Shown piece by piece: positions 47,591 to 61,183 of a stretch of 64,000 nucleotides of DNA. The notes beneath the pieces were generated by a model. It was not told where the DNA came from. It was given only the letters and a program-made list of their open reading frames with translations, and ran no database searches. Position 1 is the first letter of the stretch. The number at the start of each line of letters is the position of its first letter. The stretch comes from Thinopyrum elongatum (taxonomy: Eukaryota; Streptophyta; Magnoliopsida; Poales; Poaceae), in NCBI GenBank assembly GCA_011799875.1, contig CM022302.1, positions 198,940,086-199,004,085 of the forward strand. Direction: 5' to 3'. The position numbers were made by a program, and so were the translations under genes.

Positions 47591-49329
47591 TCTACCATGG
47601 CAGCAGAGCATCGCATGCTCCTGACCTCGCCCACTCAACCGCGCCTACCCTGGCTAGCTATGGGGGCCAGCGGCCGCCGGCATGGATTTCTTGGGATGGA
47701 CTGTGTAGTATCATATCATCCTCACACCCGACCTCACCATGACACACTCTCTGCCAAATCTTCTTTCCTCACCATTCTCCGGTACCTGGCAACCCTCCGC
47801 CGACCCCCGCCGGTTTCTCCTACCTCGCCAACCTTACCTTCGTTGTCTGCTTGACTCCCAGGTTCCAGCGCCTTGCCTCGACAACTTCCACCTTGCCGAC
47901 CACCTCCACTACATTACGACGGGCGCGTCCTCGACTTCAACCGGTAACCACCTCCTCCTATTTGACCAAATGCGACTTCTTTTTCTCGCTGCGACCTGCG
48001 ACCCAAACTTCCTATGTGTTTTGGTGCAAGTAATGTTTGGTCAGTTTCAGAGGCTGCAATTTTTTAGATTTTGTAGGATATACATTTAAATGCGTTGCTT
48101 TCCTAAGAAAGAAGGCATGCACACATATTGAATTTGAGGCTTATTCCTTGTGGAATGAGTACTGATAGTTGATAGTTTATAGTTAGCATACAGAGGTTGC
48201 TTGGCTAACATAACAATTTTATCATCTTAAAAAGGTTGCCAAATATTGCACCAATGAATGTTCATGAGCAAACTTTGATAGTACTGCTTGTGGTATTGGC
48301 AAATTGTGTGGTGATTATATTTGATTAATGCTTCTACCCATTCAAAGGCTTTGCATATGTACGTTTGATTGGTAATAGCAGGCTTTGTTGAAATACATAA
48401 AGAACTCAAAAATAACTTTCATTTTTTTCGAGCACCTGTTTTCATGGCCATCTAATGTTTATCTCTAATATCAAGTATAAGGTGACGATATTCATTTGTG
48501 TGCACACTTAGGCTACTATTTGAGAAAATTGATGATTTAAGTCTACATGTTAGTTCACACAAATTCGAGTCATCAATTTGAGTCTACATGTTAGTTCACA
48601 CCTCCTACAAAGTGAAGACTCAAATATATGCAGCTAATGATTTTGCTTATGTTGCCTGTTTGTAGCTCAAACTAAATAAACATGCATTTGTTATTAGCTT
48701 ATATATGCTGAGATAGGCATTAACAAAATTATACTATTATCTCATCCTTCTCATTTATTTTCCAAATTTTTAGAACAGTCATCTTATGTTTCTGTTTGTG
48801 TCTAATGTCATTGTGTTTTTCTTATATTGATCTTCCGGATAAATCCCATCAGACTTTGCTCTACATTTAACATGCGAGTAAATAACCAACCCTTGCTTCG
48901 TTTTGTTTTTTCTAATTCTTTTGAGAATGCTCAAACTTTTCAGTGTAAAATCACATTGCTTGCGAAAATATTGACCGGGCACTCAAAATTATTTAGATTA
49001 CTCATATCTTGGATAAATTTCCAAATGTAAGTTGTGTTTTTTTAGCTTTGTTTGATTATGATAAAAGAAAGGAATCTCATGATACATGATAGACATATAT
49101 AAGGACGGAATCCTGCGAATTCCTTTAAAATTCGTCACTCGGTTTGGAACTATAACATACATTAACCATTGCACTAAATATGCTTCGTACCTTGCTCTAT
49201 GTTTTATGCTAACGCAACAGTTCAATGGGAGTTCGATTAATTAGTACTCGGAATCCCAGTTTCAATCACACAATTTGTTAGGCGGAAGGGACAACAAAAC
49301 GCATGCTCCAACATAGAAAGAAAGAAGCA
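47591..49329. other. Intergenic region before ATG2
   Basis: Pro/Ser-rich short frames up to 48090, then AT-rich DNA with a 33-bp near-duplicate (agtctacatgttagttcaca at 48540 and 48581). No gene recognised. Confidence 0.4.
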
Positions 49330-49577
49330 TGGCACTACTACTATGAGCCATGCGAGGTTGATGAAGGGCAATACTCACATTCATCGTTGATCAACTGAGC
49401 ACAAATTTGAGTCAAAACTAGATGCTCTTCTGGCGCATCAATTTTTCCCACTTCAGCTACTTCATGGTTTTCTTTTTTCTTTCGAGGGATCTGGTTGAAT
49501 AAGGATTGAGATAAATATGTGAGCTTCATTTCATTAAGGATTGGAATGAGTATTGGAGCACCGTTTAATTCCCGCAT
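49330..49577 (-). other. Possible orphan exon on the minus strand
   Basis: The minus frame from 49577 reads PILNEMKLTYLSQSLFNQIP, then RKKKENHEVAEVGKIDAPEE and LVLTQICAQLINDE, and meets a donor-like gaat/gtgagtat near 49380. The composition is protein-like and low in bias, unlike neighbouring sequence. I do not recognise the family. It may be a captured or relic exon. Confidence 0.3.
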
Positions 49578-50203
49578 ACAACAAAGAAAACCTTATGTAA
49601 TAAGAGAAGTTATGACTACTTGAGGTTATACACGGTGTAGTAAATGTATTGTATACTTGGCCGTATGTTTTAGTTCAAATGCATGAAAGGCTCGTGATCT
49701 CATCTTCTGAATGCAGAAATTGAAATGAAAGGAAGGTTCATGACATGATGTTTTGAACATAGTGTTCTCTTCTGTACAAAGGAGTTCATCATCGATGCTT
49801 GCTAGCTTTACCATGCATGGTCTAAGGGACCAGATAATGTTCTACTAATTGTTACCGTGTTACCTGATCATCATATCAAGTGAAAGCTTAAAATATGAGA
49901 AATACTTGGCATCTCCGCTTTAGTTGAGGTTTTGTGTCCATGACGGCCACGGTTTCCTCTCCACCGTCCAGCGCAGAGTCCTTCCTCGCCCCGGGTGCTT
50001 TCTGAAACGAACTTCCTCTCCCGAGTACACCCCGGGCGCTCCAGCCCGACCCAACGCGGCTCTAAAATCTCTCTCTACCACCGCCTTTCCGTTCCCGTTC
50101 CCGTTGCCGTCCCACCTCATCGTGACGCCGAGTACCTGCTAGCAGTCTCCGCTACTTCATCCGCCGCCGCCGCCGCGGAGCCGGGAGGCGAGGGTCGAGG
50201 CCG

Positions 50204-53200
50204 ATGTGGGGGCTGTCGGCGGGGACGCTGCTGAAGCCGGTGTGCAGGTGGCTGCTGAAGCGGCTCGGGGACCTCACCCTGGGCGACCTCGACCTCGACC
50301 AGTTGGACCTCCAGGTCACCCGCGGCACGCTCCAACTCTCCGACCTCGCGCTCAACGCCGACTTCATCAACGCCAAGGTGCGCATCGCATGGGTTTAGTT
50401 AGGGCTTTGCGCGCACGTGTTCGATTAGACGCCCCTTCCTTTGATTGGTGGATGAATTCGGTTTTATGTTGTTCTGATTGCAATTGGGCGCTGGTGCAAT
50501 CGGTTAGGCTCGCTTTTGTTGTTGTTGGAATGTCGGGCCAGGCTCTGGGGATTTCAGCGCTAGGGTGAAGAATTGGCTACAAGTCTACCATGTTTGGTGA
50601 CTTCGTAGTAAACGTTGTAATAATTAGGCTGCAATATTTGCATATACTATGATGCAGAGGCCGGGGGTAATAAAATCTTCCATTGTCTAAAAAAGAGTGT
50701 TAGCTCTGGGAGTCGGACTAACTTGAAATATGCCGCATTTGCTCTGACCGAGCTGCATTCCGTGGTGTTTAATTTTGTCCTTCAAACCTGACTTGCTGTG
50801 GCACTTACTACCGGGCATACTCTATCTTATGCGTGTGCACTTGCCCCAGTGACAAACCTGCATTTTCCACCTGCTGTAGTTCACAAGCATAACACCACTG
50901 CCTATATGCTACATTTGATCACTCGTAGTTGTTGAATTCTAAGTTATGCTGCCAACTTATAGTCTGTTAGATTTTAGACTGTTAATTTTTTGTTTACACT
51001 CTTCTCCTTACGTATCTTGTGGCTAACTTTATTTTCTATTTCAGCTATCAGGATCTCCTATCACAGTTAAAGAAGGATCTATAAAATCCCTGCTAGTTAA
51101 ATTACCTTTACAGTTAAGGAGTTGGAAGATTGAGATCGTAGTGGAAGGGTTGGAGTTTGTACTTGCACCATCTGTTGCTAGTGAAGCCCCACCTGTAGAT
51201 ACTGAGTGCTCTGTTTCTGCTGGTAATAGTGATACAGAGGCAAGATCGGCTGAGACCAAGAGGAATGAACCTGATAGTAATCCCTGCTCTACTTCTGCAT
51301 CTCGAGATGTGGACGATGGTGTGAAGAGAATAGCCAACGCCGTCAAGCAATTTCTTACAAGATTTAATATCAAGTTGAAAAATATGTATGTGGTATTTGA
51401 TCCTCAAAGCATTTTGGATAAAAGGGCCTTGGAATTTAATCGGTCGCTAGTTTTCCGAACTAAAGAGATACAGTGTGGAACCAATCTTTCAACAGACGGC
51501 CCGGTCAAATTGAATAACTTGGTAACATTCCAAGAGGTGGTCATTGAGTTTTTGAAGATGGATGATGTTGATGCAAATCTTCAGAACGATCTGGATAGAG
51601 GAACAGCTGACATTTGATCAAATCATAGTACTACTGCGGTCTTGACAGGTCCCATTGGTGGATTGTCAGGAACATTGAACTTAAGCATCCCATGGAATAG
51701 TGGATGCTTGAACTTTCAAAAAATTGATGCAGACATATCTGTTGATTCATTAGAATTGCAGTTACAGATGAGCAGTATCCAATGGTTCATGGATGTATAT
51801 GATTCTCTTTGTAGGAACTCGGCCGATGAACATAATTGTGTACATAGTACTGCAGATATGTCTATGAACGCCTCCAGAGCTTCCTTATGTGCATCCACAT
51901 CAAGCTCTTCGAAATCAGGTTCAGCCTCTGCGATAGCTACCGAAAAAGGCTTTCGCCCCGCTTTATAAATAAAGCAACCACCGAGCACAAAGTCAACATG
52001 GTACCATCCGAACAACACACACACACAACGCCACCGCAGGCAAGGTCCAACACACAGGCACATAAACACTACACGGGTTCAGCTGTGGGCACAGCACAAC
52101 AAGCCCAACACAGACACAAGGCACGCACAACACATAAACGGCGGTGGCGAGGTAGAGAAGATCTAATCCGGCTCCGGTGGTGGTGGGGGAAGTGGTGGAG
52201 CCATCCGGAGAGCCATCGCGCGAAGCTGGGTGATGATGGAGGTGATGGCGTCTCTCTCCCTGGGGCGGCTAAGCGGCCGCCAAAGCTGCAAGTAACCAGA
52301 CCATTTGAACAAAGCGTCAGTAGCGCGACGAAGAGGGATACGCTGAATCACAAGCTTATTCCTAACAGTCCACAGCGTCCAGGCTAGCACACCGATGGTC
52401 AACCACCTAATGTGGCGAGACGAGGGTGGTAACGCCTGGAGTTCGGCGAAGAGAGCGGGGAAGTTGTTGTGGTCCCAGCTTCCACCCACTATTTCGCGAA
52501 AACAGCTCCAGAGGAACTGCGCGGACACACAGGTGAAGAAGATATGGTTTGAATCCTCTTCAGGCCCGCAGAGCGGGCAACGCCCATTACCAGGGCCGTT
52601 GCGTTTCAGGACCTCCACGCCGGACGGGAGGCGGCCGCGAATCCATTGCCACAAGAAGATCCTAATCTTCAAGGGGAGCCGGATCTCCCAGATGGTGGTG
52701 AGAGCCTCAGGACCCGGCGAGGGGGCTATAGCCTGGTAGAGAGATTTAGAGGAGAATTGCCCAGATGGCTCTAGTCGCCACCTGGTGCGGTCATCTCCCA
52801 TATCAAGATCAGGCTCGTGCAGAGCGATGCAGTCGAGCAAGTCCTGCCAATCAGCATTCTCCGCCGGTCCAAATGGTCTCCGGAACGCGAGTTGCCCTAA
52901 GTCAATAAGGGCCACCGTGACAGAAATCCGCGGATCTACCGCGATGGTGAACAGGTCAGGAAAGCGAGCCGCGAAGGGGGTGTCCCCAGCCCATCTATCG
53001 AACCAGAACAGCGTGGCGGTGCCAGATCCAACCGCAATCGAGGTCCCGATGCGGAGGACTGGGAGGAGCTGTATGATGGATTGCCAGAACTGGGAGCCAC
53101 CGGACCGCTGGCAGAAGGCGAGTGGCTGGCCACGGAGGTATTTTCACAGAGAGCATTTGCGATAGCTAGCGGGGATAGTTCTTCAACTGTCTCTGAAATG

Positions 53201-56200
53201 TCTTGTCTTATGAACATCCCAACTTACCAAGCAGCATCGGGCATGAGTTGTTAGAATGTTTATCTGCATCTGTAGTATGCAGCCTGGGATTTAATGACAA
53301 ATACACCAATCTTCTTATTTGAACTTATTGTAAGTTTTCCATGTTTTTGTCTTTGTTTAAGTTCTTGTAAGAATTTATCTCTTGTTGAGTTTGTTTGCTT
53401 TTACATTTCTTAAGGGAAGCAGGTCATTTCAGAAAAAATATATATAATTACACTGGCCTAATTCTATTACTAACTTGTTGTTCTCCATTTTTGACAGCAT
53501 CAGTCAGTTCTTTGAATGCTTTGAGGAACTGAGGAGCTCTCATACTAATTTAGGAAATAGTGGCATATGGGACTGGACGTGTTCGGTATTCAACGCAATT
53601 ACTTTTGCATCCGCATTAGCTTCTGGATCTGATCAAGTCCCTAAAGGTATCCGTTTGTACTTTGTTGTACATCTTTTCAGTTTTCTGTTGGTTAGACATA
53701 TTATCCACTCTACCTGCATGAAGCATGAAATACTTACATTGTTGTCAATTTATGCTCTCTATTCTACTTAGTTATCAATTAGTGATACTCTTTCTTGCGG
53801 ATTGAGTTATCTACTAGTATTAACTTTGCTCCTTCTGATACCATTTGCTTTTACTCTTGATTTTATTGAACACCATCCATATTTAGTTGAATTGTGTTCC
53901 ACACTTCCAAGAAAAAATATTATGCCTTTGCTTTTTTGATGAGAATAAGAAATATTGTACCGGCTAGCATCTGAATAGATATGATGATGGGACATATTGC
54001 TGACCCCTCAGTAATATGATGGTGCTGTTTCGTAACAGTATTTTTTAATTAACTGGGACATCTGGTTTGTTAGTTCCGTCTCTGCCCTACTAACTGATAA
54101 CCAAATTTGAGCAAGTACCAAATTGAACGAACTTTAATATTGGAATTTGCCGAAAACCCAACTACTCTCAGATCTCGAGTTTATGCTGGCTTATGATCAA
54201 CAGCAGACCTGTTAGACAGCTCTAAGATCACCTCCTTCTGATATCCGTACTTGTGATTCATGAATAAGAAACAGCTTCCTTCAATTCTCTTTCCACGGTG
54301 GTTAATGTTGCAATTTCTGGTGTTAAACCAAGTGGCTGTAGTGCTTTACTTTTTGTCCATTTAACTTTTATATATGTATATCATGGCATTACTTATTTTA
54401 GTTTTTTTTCCTAACAGAAACACTGATTGAGAAAACCTTACGGGCTTCCGTTGCTCAGATAGGCATTATTCTTTTGTTCAGTGATGAAATGGATACTGGC
54501 AGTTCCAGTATTCCTCTGAGTCTCGTCAAAGATATGAGAAGTTCGGAAATGTTTTCAAGCTGCCTTTCTCCTGCTCATTTTGAGCGATCGATGATATCTC
54601 CTGCTACTGCTTCCAGTTTAAGTATGCATCATCTTGAATACAAGTGTCATAACATTCATCTTGACCTTGAGGTATGGTCTGCCACCAACAGCATTGTTCT
54701 TAGTTAATACATCATTTGAAGTGTCATGAAGCTTGATACTAATAATTTTTCTTCATATCTGCAGACATATCCGAAAAAACTTGAGGTTGAAAGCATCGAT
54801 TGGCCACATGAGGCTCGATGAATACTACAGCACTGAAAAGCATGATTCAGATCACACACCCGTTAGTGCTCCTTTCTTAAATAGTGATTATTGCCATGAA
54901 GTTCAAGCTGCTCTCCCTTCATTCCCGTTTGCTGCTCAAGATTACTGGGTGGAGTCATCTGGATACTCTTCGAACAATTCAAGTAAACTAGCTAAGGTTG
55001 AATTGCTTAAAACATTTGGTGATTCCACATTCCATTATGATGTTAGTAGCACAGATCGAGGTGGCAACTCAGTAAGCTCAACTTCACTGTCAATCTGTTT
55101 GGCTCCATTAGTTTGGTGGGTGCATTTCCATACAGTACACATTCTACTGAATTTTATCAGTAAAATTGAGTCTGATGTGGTGCACGGAGAGCATAAACTC
55201 CATATGCGTGGTGATACAGGAAACAGTAAGTTGACCACCAAAACTAATATTTCACCGAGTGGGAGTCTAAAGGTTCAGATGGCTCTCTCACCTTCAAGAG
55301 CCATCATTTGCTTTCCTACTGAGTCCCCATGGGATTTAAGCCGCCCATCCATCCTGGATACATTCCTTGTCATTGACCGCACATCATCTCTGGACCCAGG
55401 GGAAGCTTTGTCTCCATTCCGAAAGGAAATGCCTAATGATGCTCATTCCGGCATACCATCTACCTCACTCCATTTGGCTGCTGGGAACTTCGACATCTAT
55501 TTGCTTAGACCGATGAGCTATGAATTGGATGACAGAAGCCGTTCTTTGAGTAGGCAAACTTTTTTTGCTCTGAAGATTATCTCAGTCACTAGTTACAACT
55601 GTGGCGACTCTAGTATTACGATGATCTGGAGAAAATACCCTGTAACTGACCCTGAGATGGTTAGTAAAGCTTGGAGTTTGCCAAATCTGCATGACCAAAA
55701 GATTACTCAGGGAGAAAGGGGCAATTTTGCTGGTGTTTCCTCTTATACAACCTCACAGGATCTCGAGAAGTCGAGTTATAGTATACGCCAGGAGCTCCTT
55801 CAGAGCACTGAGTGCTTTCTGCATATTAAACTTTCTTCAGTTTCAGTTCATCTCAATAAGAAGGATTGTGGATTACTGAATCAGCTACTAGATTGCATTC
55901 TCAGCGGGCTGTCTGATGGTGCAACGAGCAGCTCTGAAAGTGGAAGGGACAAATCTATGCCTATCAATGATGTTGCCATCCAATCAGCTATCACTTTTGA
56001 ATGCAGCTTTTTGGATATTTGTACTGAATTAAATGAAACTGTGGTAGTTGGTCCTTTGCTGCAGACAGAACTAGAAGGTTCCTGGAATTGTTTTAAGCTG
56101 TCCATTTCAAAAATTTCCCTGTGCTCTTTTTCTAATGTAGGCGGAATCAATAATGCCAGTTTTCTTTGGGTGAATCATGGTGAAGGTGAGCTTTGGGGTT

Positions 56201-59200
56201 CTATTACTGATACAAAAGATAAAACCTATGCCGAAAGCAAAGTTTTTCTCCTAGTTGTCTGTAAGGACTCTGCTAATATGCGAGGTGATGGCGAAGGAAA
56301 CAATGCACTATCTTTTGGAACTTCTGGCTGTTCTGTGACCCACATCAGGAACCCAAATCTACAAGAGAACTATACTTCTGCCAGTTTTCGTTCTGGGACA
56401 ATTGTGGCACCTGGTGGACGCAAGGATTGGATCAATGCAATGTGCCTGCTGTTTAATGCAGGTTCACGCGGAACTGAACAGTCCAATAACAGCAGAACAG
56501 ATGATAATTCATCTCCTGGTGACCGGTCATCTTTTTTTCTTGAGTTGGTTGATGTTGCTGTGAGCTATGAATCTCATGTAAAAACTGCCACCTTCAGCGC
56601 TGAAGCTCCTGATTGCAAGTCTTTTTCATGCATTTTAGCTGCATCATCGTTTAAACTTCACAGTATATCTGCACCAGACTCTGCAGCTACAGATTTTGAT
56701 ATCCAGCTGCGAGATCTCGGGCTTTTCATCTGTGAATCATTTGGTTCCAAAAATGCCACCTGCGGTTATGGTGTTGATTATCTTTGTAAAATGGGTTACA
56801 CTAAGATTGCCCGTGACACGTTCATTGAAGCTGCTCTAAGAATTGACACTTCCTTTTGGAAGCTTGAAATATCAGATTCACAATTTGATATTGGTACACG
56901 TCGTGATACAACACATGGTCTTATTTGTTTGTGTTCCCAACTCCAGAATCTATATGCTCCAGACATGCGTGATGCTTTAGTTCATCTACAATCTAGGTGG
57001 AATAGTGTCCAGCAAGCAAACAACTATAATATGGCCAGTGATGCATCAGACAAGTCAGAGAGCAGCATTGACAACTTGGCATATTCTGGAGAGTGCTTAT
57101 CAGATGGACTACTTGATGATATAATTGAGAATGCTTTTTACACAGACCAGGACTACAAAGCCTACAATTTTTCTAGCAGAAATTGTCACAACTCACCAAG
57201 TAGCAATGGAATGGATGTTTGAGTCTGAGTCGCCCACCCCTGGGGCAACTGACGTCAGTGTTTCACACATTTTGTTTGGATCATCATTAGCTACTCCAAA
57301 AGTCAATACTACTGAAATACCATTGAAACAGGACTCCTGTCATGAACAAATTATTGACTCTTATTATATGCCTGACCTTCTACAGACATCATCATCAACT
57401 CTATGTAATGTAGGACATCAATGTATATCTGTTGATGATGCTTATAAAACCATGGAATTTGAAGATGGTGGATGGTATAACAGTATTCCCTTGACAATAG
57501 TTGAGAGTCATGTTCCGGAAAGGAACAACCCACAAGGAGGGCATGTGGCCCGCCAAGAAGGGAAGCCTACTGTTTGCAGCTTGAATTATGAGGAATCTTG
57601 TTATTTGAAAGGAAAGGTTATAATTCATGATGTAAATGTCAATTGGCGAATGTATGCTGGAGATGACTGGTCATTAGATCAGGAAGATGTAAATAGCTTC
57701 TCATGCTCAGGTCGAAGGGATATGAGCTCTTCCTTAGAATTTCTTATCTCGGGGCTTGGTGTACAGTTTGATATGTATCCAGATGGGGGTGTTTCTGTTT
57801 CTAAGTAATCTATCTCTGCACGAGATGTAAATCTTTGTGACCAAAGGGTGGATGCTCCATGGAAAATGGTACGTCTTTTTGTGGCTAAAATTACGTAAAG
57901 CATCTGCCTTTATCACTGGGCTAATGGTTTTGACTCTTCTGGTCCTTCTAAAAGGTTCTTGGCTGCTACGACTCAGATTACCCAAGAGAATCTTGTTCTA
58001 GTGCATTCACGTTAGGACTGGAGTCTGTAAAGCCCGAGCCACATACTCCTTTGGAAGATTACAGGTAAATGAAGGCGTATGCACTGAATTAGTTTTCTTG
58101 CTTATGTTAACCATGGAGTTTGAAAGTTTGCTCTGTACTTAATAGATTCAAATTGTTAAAGAATACACAGTACTGTAAGGATGCCTCATCTATATCATCC
58201 ACATTTGCTGACCTATAAAGAACTTATGTATTGGTTGCGGATCATTACTAGAACAAGTCCTAATAGAATTGGCTAAAAATGGAAGATGGTGAGTCTCACA
58301 GCTAAATAGTAGAGACACACTTTATGTAGTAAATGGATCTAATCTGGTGTCTTTTTTTGTACAATCCAGTATTGAGGTTGCTTCATGCGTGTAGTTATGG
58401 AAATTTATGAACTAATATTTTCTATGTAATGTGGACATCTCGATTACACCATAAGGTCCAAAAGTTAGTGCGATGGCAGGCTTTAGGTTGCTTTAACAAT
58501 ATTGAGTTTTAGACGCAAAACACATTCGTGATGGCATGCCTGAATTCGAAATTCATGCCTATATGGTTGTTGGTGACAAGACTCTTGCTGTTGGCCTTAG
58601 TCATTAACACTAATTTTGTGTATGTGCCGTATTTGAATGCTGAGCTTTAATTACCAAGTATCATTGAATTAAGTGCTGGCTGTTACCCATCGCTTCCTTC
58701 CGACACCTTATATGCGCACCCAGTATGATGACTGACCGTCTTCTCTTGCACCTAATCTTTTCAGATTGTGCCTTGAGATTTTGCCTCTTCAATTGCATCT
58801 TGATCAAGGGCAGCTTAAGTTCCTCATGTGTTTCTTTCAGAATGACTCTTGTAACAACAGCTCTCATTTGCCTTGCAAAAATGATATTGTTCATATAGAG
58901 AGCATAACCTATGGAAGCAATACAGTTCTGGATGAGGCATTACTTCCGTTCTTTCAGGTACTTTGGAGACTAAAACAAAGATCCTCTTGATTTTTGTTTA
59001 TCATTCACTGGACTTGATATGGTTTACGTGAGAACTTTTTGCACTAACTAAACATGACTAAAAATTCTGCACGTGTAATCTTGCAAAATAAAATAAAATC
59101 TGCACGTGTAGCAGAACATATTTTTACTGGTAGGCAGCAGGGTTCTTTATGTTTAGTAGGAAGCATTGCGATCTGATTTTTTTCTTTTTCTGATGCCAGA

Positions 59201-59630
59201 AATTTGATGTCAAACCTATTGTTCTGCACATCAATTATATCCCTCGTCAGTTTGATCCTGTTGCACTAGGCAAAGGAAATTATGCAGAACTTCTCAACAT
59301 CCTTCCATTGAAGGTAAACTGTTGTTGAAAAAAATACTCCAGAAGCAATCAATCTGTTGATAGGCAATCCTAATGAAGTTTCTTCTGCAGGGAATCGATT
59401 TGAAGCTTAAACATGTTTCTGCAATGGGGGTGTATGGGTGGAATAGTATTTGTGAAACAGTTGGTGCAGAGTGGTTGGAGGACATATCTAAAAATCAGGT
59501 TATGATCTCCCCATGCTCATCTGTACATTTAGACATGCTTTTTGTTGCGTATGGAAACATATACAAACTTAACCTGGGAAAATATTATGAGAGAAATAGA
59601 GTTTGAAATATGTGCAGCTCCATATGTATC
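50204..59630 (+). pseudogene. ATG2: ATG2 autophagy lipid-transfer protein, disabled copy
   Basis: ATG 50204 starts a chorein-type N-terminus ([33 protein letters not shown]). Exons: 50204-50377; 51045 to about 53240; 53498-53646; 54418-54671; 54765-57868; 57955-58064; 58765-58957; 59200-59313; 59391-59498; perhaps a tenth from 59618. ATG2 is a rod-like protein that moves lipid from ER to growing autophagosomes with ATG9 and ATG18. Damage: TGA 51615, a LINE in exon 2, a frameshift near 53214, one extra A in the run 54774-54779, a frameshift near 57215, TAA 57806. The C-terminal third is absent and may lie beyond a Helitron that runs off the window. GC-rich 5' UTR is at about 49925-50203. Confidence 0.87.
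51940..53157 (-). mobile_element. LINE fragment inserted in ATG2 exon 2
   Basis: The 11-bp target duplication tgcgatagcta lies at 51929-51939 and 53158-53168. On the minus strand the frame gives the end of LINE ORF2: FRRPFGPAENADWQDLLDC, KSLYQAIAPS, LPLKIRIFLWQWIRGRLPSG and CPLCGPEEDSNHIFFTC (zf-RVT region), ending PPPPPEPD near 52163. The 3' UTR follows to 51940 (complement of ccgaaaaaggctttcgcccc). 5'-truncated, 1218 bp, no full reverse transcriptase. Confidence 0.88.
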
Positions 59631-61183
59631 CCAGTAGTAAAGACCCGGAGGGAATGAGCTCCTCACATCGATTAGCGAACGTGGACTGTCCGATCGATTT
59701 CCCTGTCCAATACTGGCCGTCTGATCTCGGACCAGATTGCTATGGGCTGCCGGATCTTTACCGCGATCGTGCTCGGCCGTCGGATAAAATTCCAATTGCA
59801 TCAATATGTAAATATTGTGCCCCCACCGGGGCATTTTCGTCACTTCGCTTCTTGGGCCAGGAGGCGATAGACATACGCGACCGCAGCCGCCTTCTGCCCT
59901 CGCTCCTCACTTCCCCCCACTCACGAACCCTAGCTTCTCTCTGCCGCCGCCGCCGCCGCTCGGTCCGGATTTGGAGCTGACGTGCTCGCCTCGCCTCAGG
60001 TCCGTCGTCCCGCACTCTTCTCCATCCATCCTTCCTCTTCTCGCGGCCGTTCCTCACGGCTAGGCTGATTTCGTGCTCGTGCTGCAGTTGGTTCCGGATT
60101 TGGCCGCACGCTCGCGTCCGTCGTCCGTCGTTTGCTCGGTCGTCGCCATGGGAAAGGTTCATTCTTCTTTCTTTGTTAGTCCTTTCGTTTTTCCTGCTCG
60201 CTGTGCGTCCGTGCGTGGCTCATCCCGTGGTTGTTCTTTGCGGATGAACAAGGAGGTGGTTAGGGTTTGGTGCGAGGGTTTGTTCCTTCTTCGGATTTGG
60301 CCGTGCTTGGTCCTGCTTTTCTGTTTCAGGTGCGGATCTGAACCATCCACATATGCGTTTATTTTTGTTGATTCTTTAACTGTCCGCTGTTGCCGTTGCA
60401 TGGTTGACTGGTTTGGGTATGTAAGATTACAATCAAACTGAACTATAACAATTTATACAGCATAATTAGGTATCAAACTGATTATGTATTCACGTGAAGA
60501 CTATGCAAGGCAAATGGATGTACAGGCGTTACATATGTTCAGGTTTAGGAGATTTACCATGACAGCTTGTGACAGATGCAAAACATGGATGCTAGCAAGT
60601 GTGATTGGATGATGGTTGTGAGCTGTGTGCACTCGGTTGCTGTTGTTTTATCTCAGGTGGTGTGTTGTAAAATCAAGCACTAAACAATTGGCAGTATCTT
60701 TTAAAATCTTGGGTGTTGTTATTTCTAATGTGTAAGATTGGTTGTACAGCATTCGTGGTTTGTGTTGTTCGGCACATAACTCGCTCCTCATTGTAAAATG
60801 ATGATGGTCTGTGATGTGTTGTCCTGCACATCACTAAGTAATGATGCATTTCTGTGGGAAGCTTCTGATAAACTGTAATTATGCTTGGTGTTATGTGCCA
60901 GGTTCGTCGCTGCAGTTGTTGTGGTGTCTCTGGCTGTTATTCATTCCCAGTGAAACGTTTCGCCTAGCTCTCAGGTGCTTTTCTTCTACCTTTTTTATGT
61001 TACTGTTATTACTGTCTTAGACTTTGCCGTGTCAGCTCCCTTTAATTTTGCATGTTGATCATGGTGGGGTCTATTTTTGGGCACTACCTACTGGCTGACC
61101 GGTTCTAAGTTTTGGTTTTGGGGTGCTTTCTAGCTTTTTTGTGTGAGTGGCCTTATTCTAGGTTATATTTTGTGGGTGGCAGG

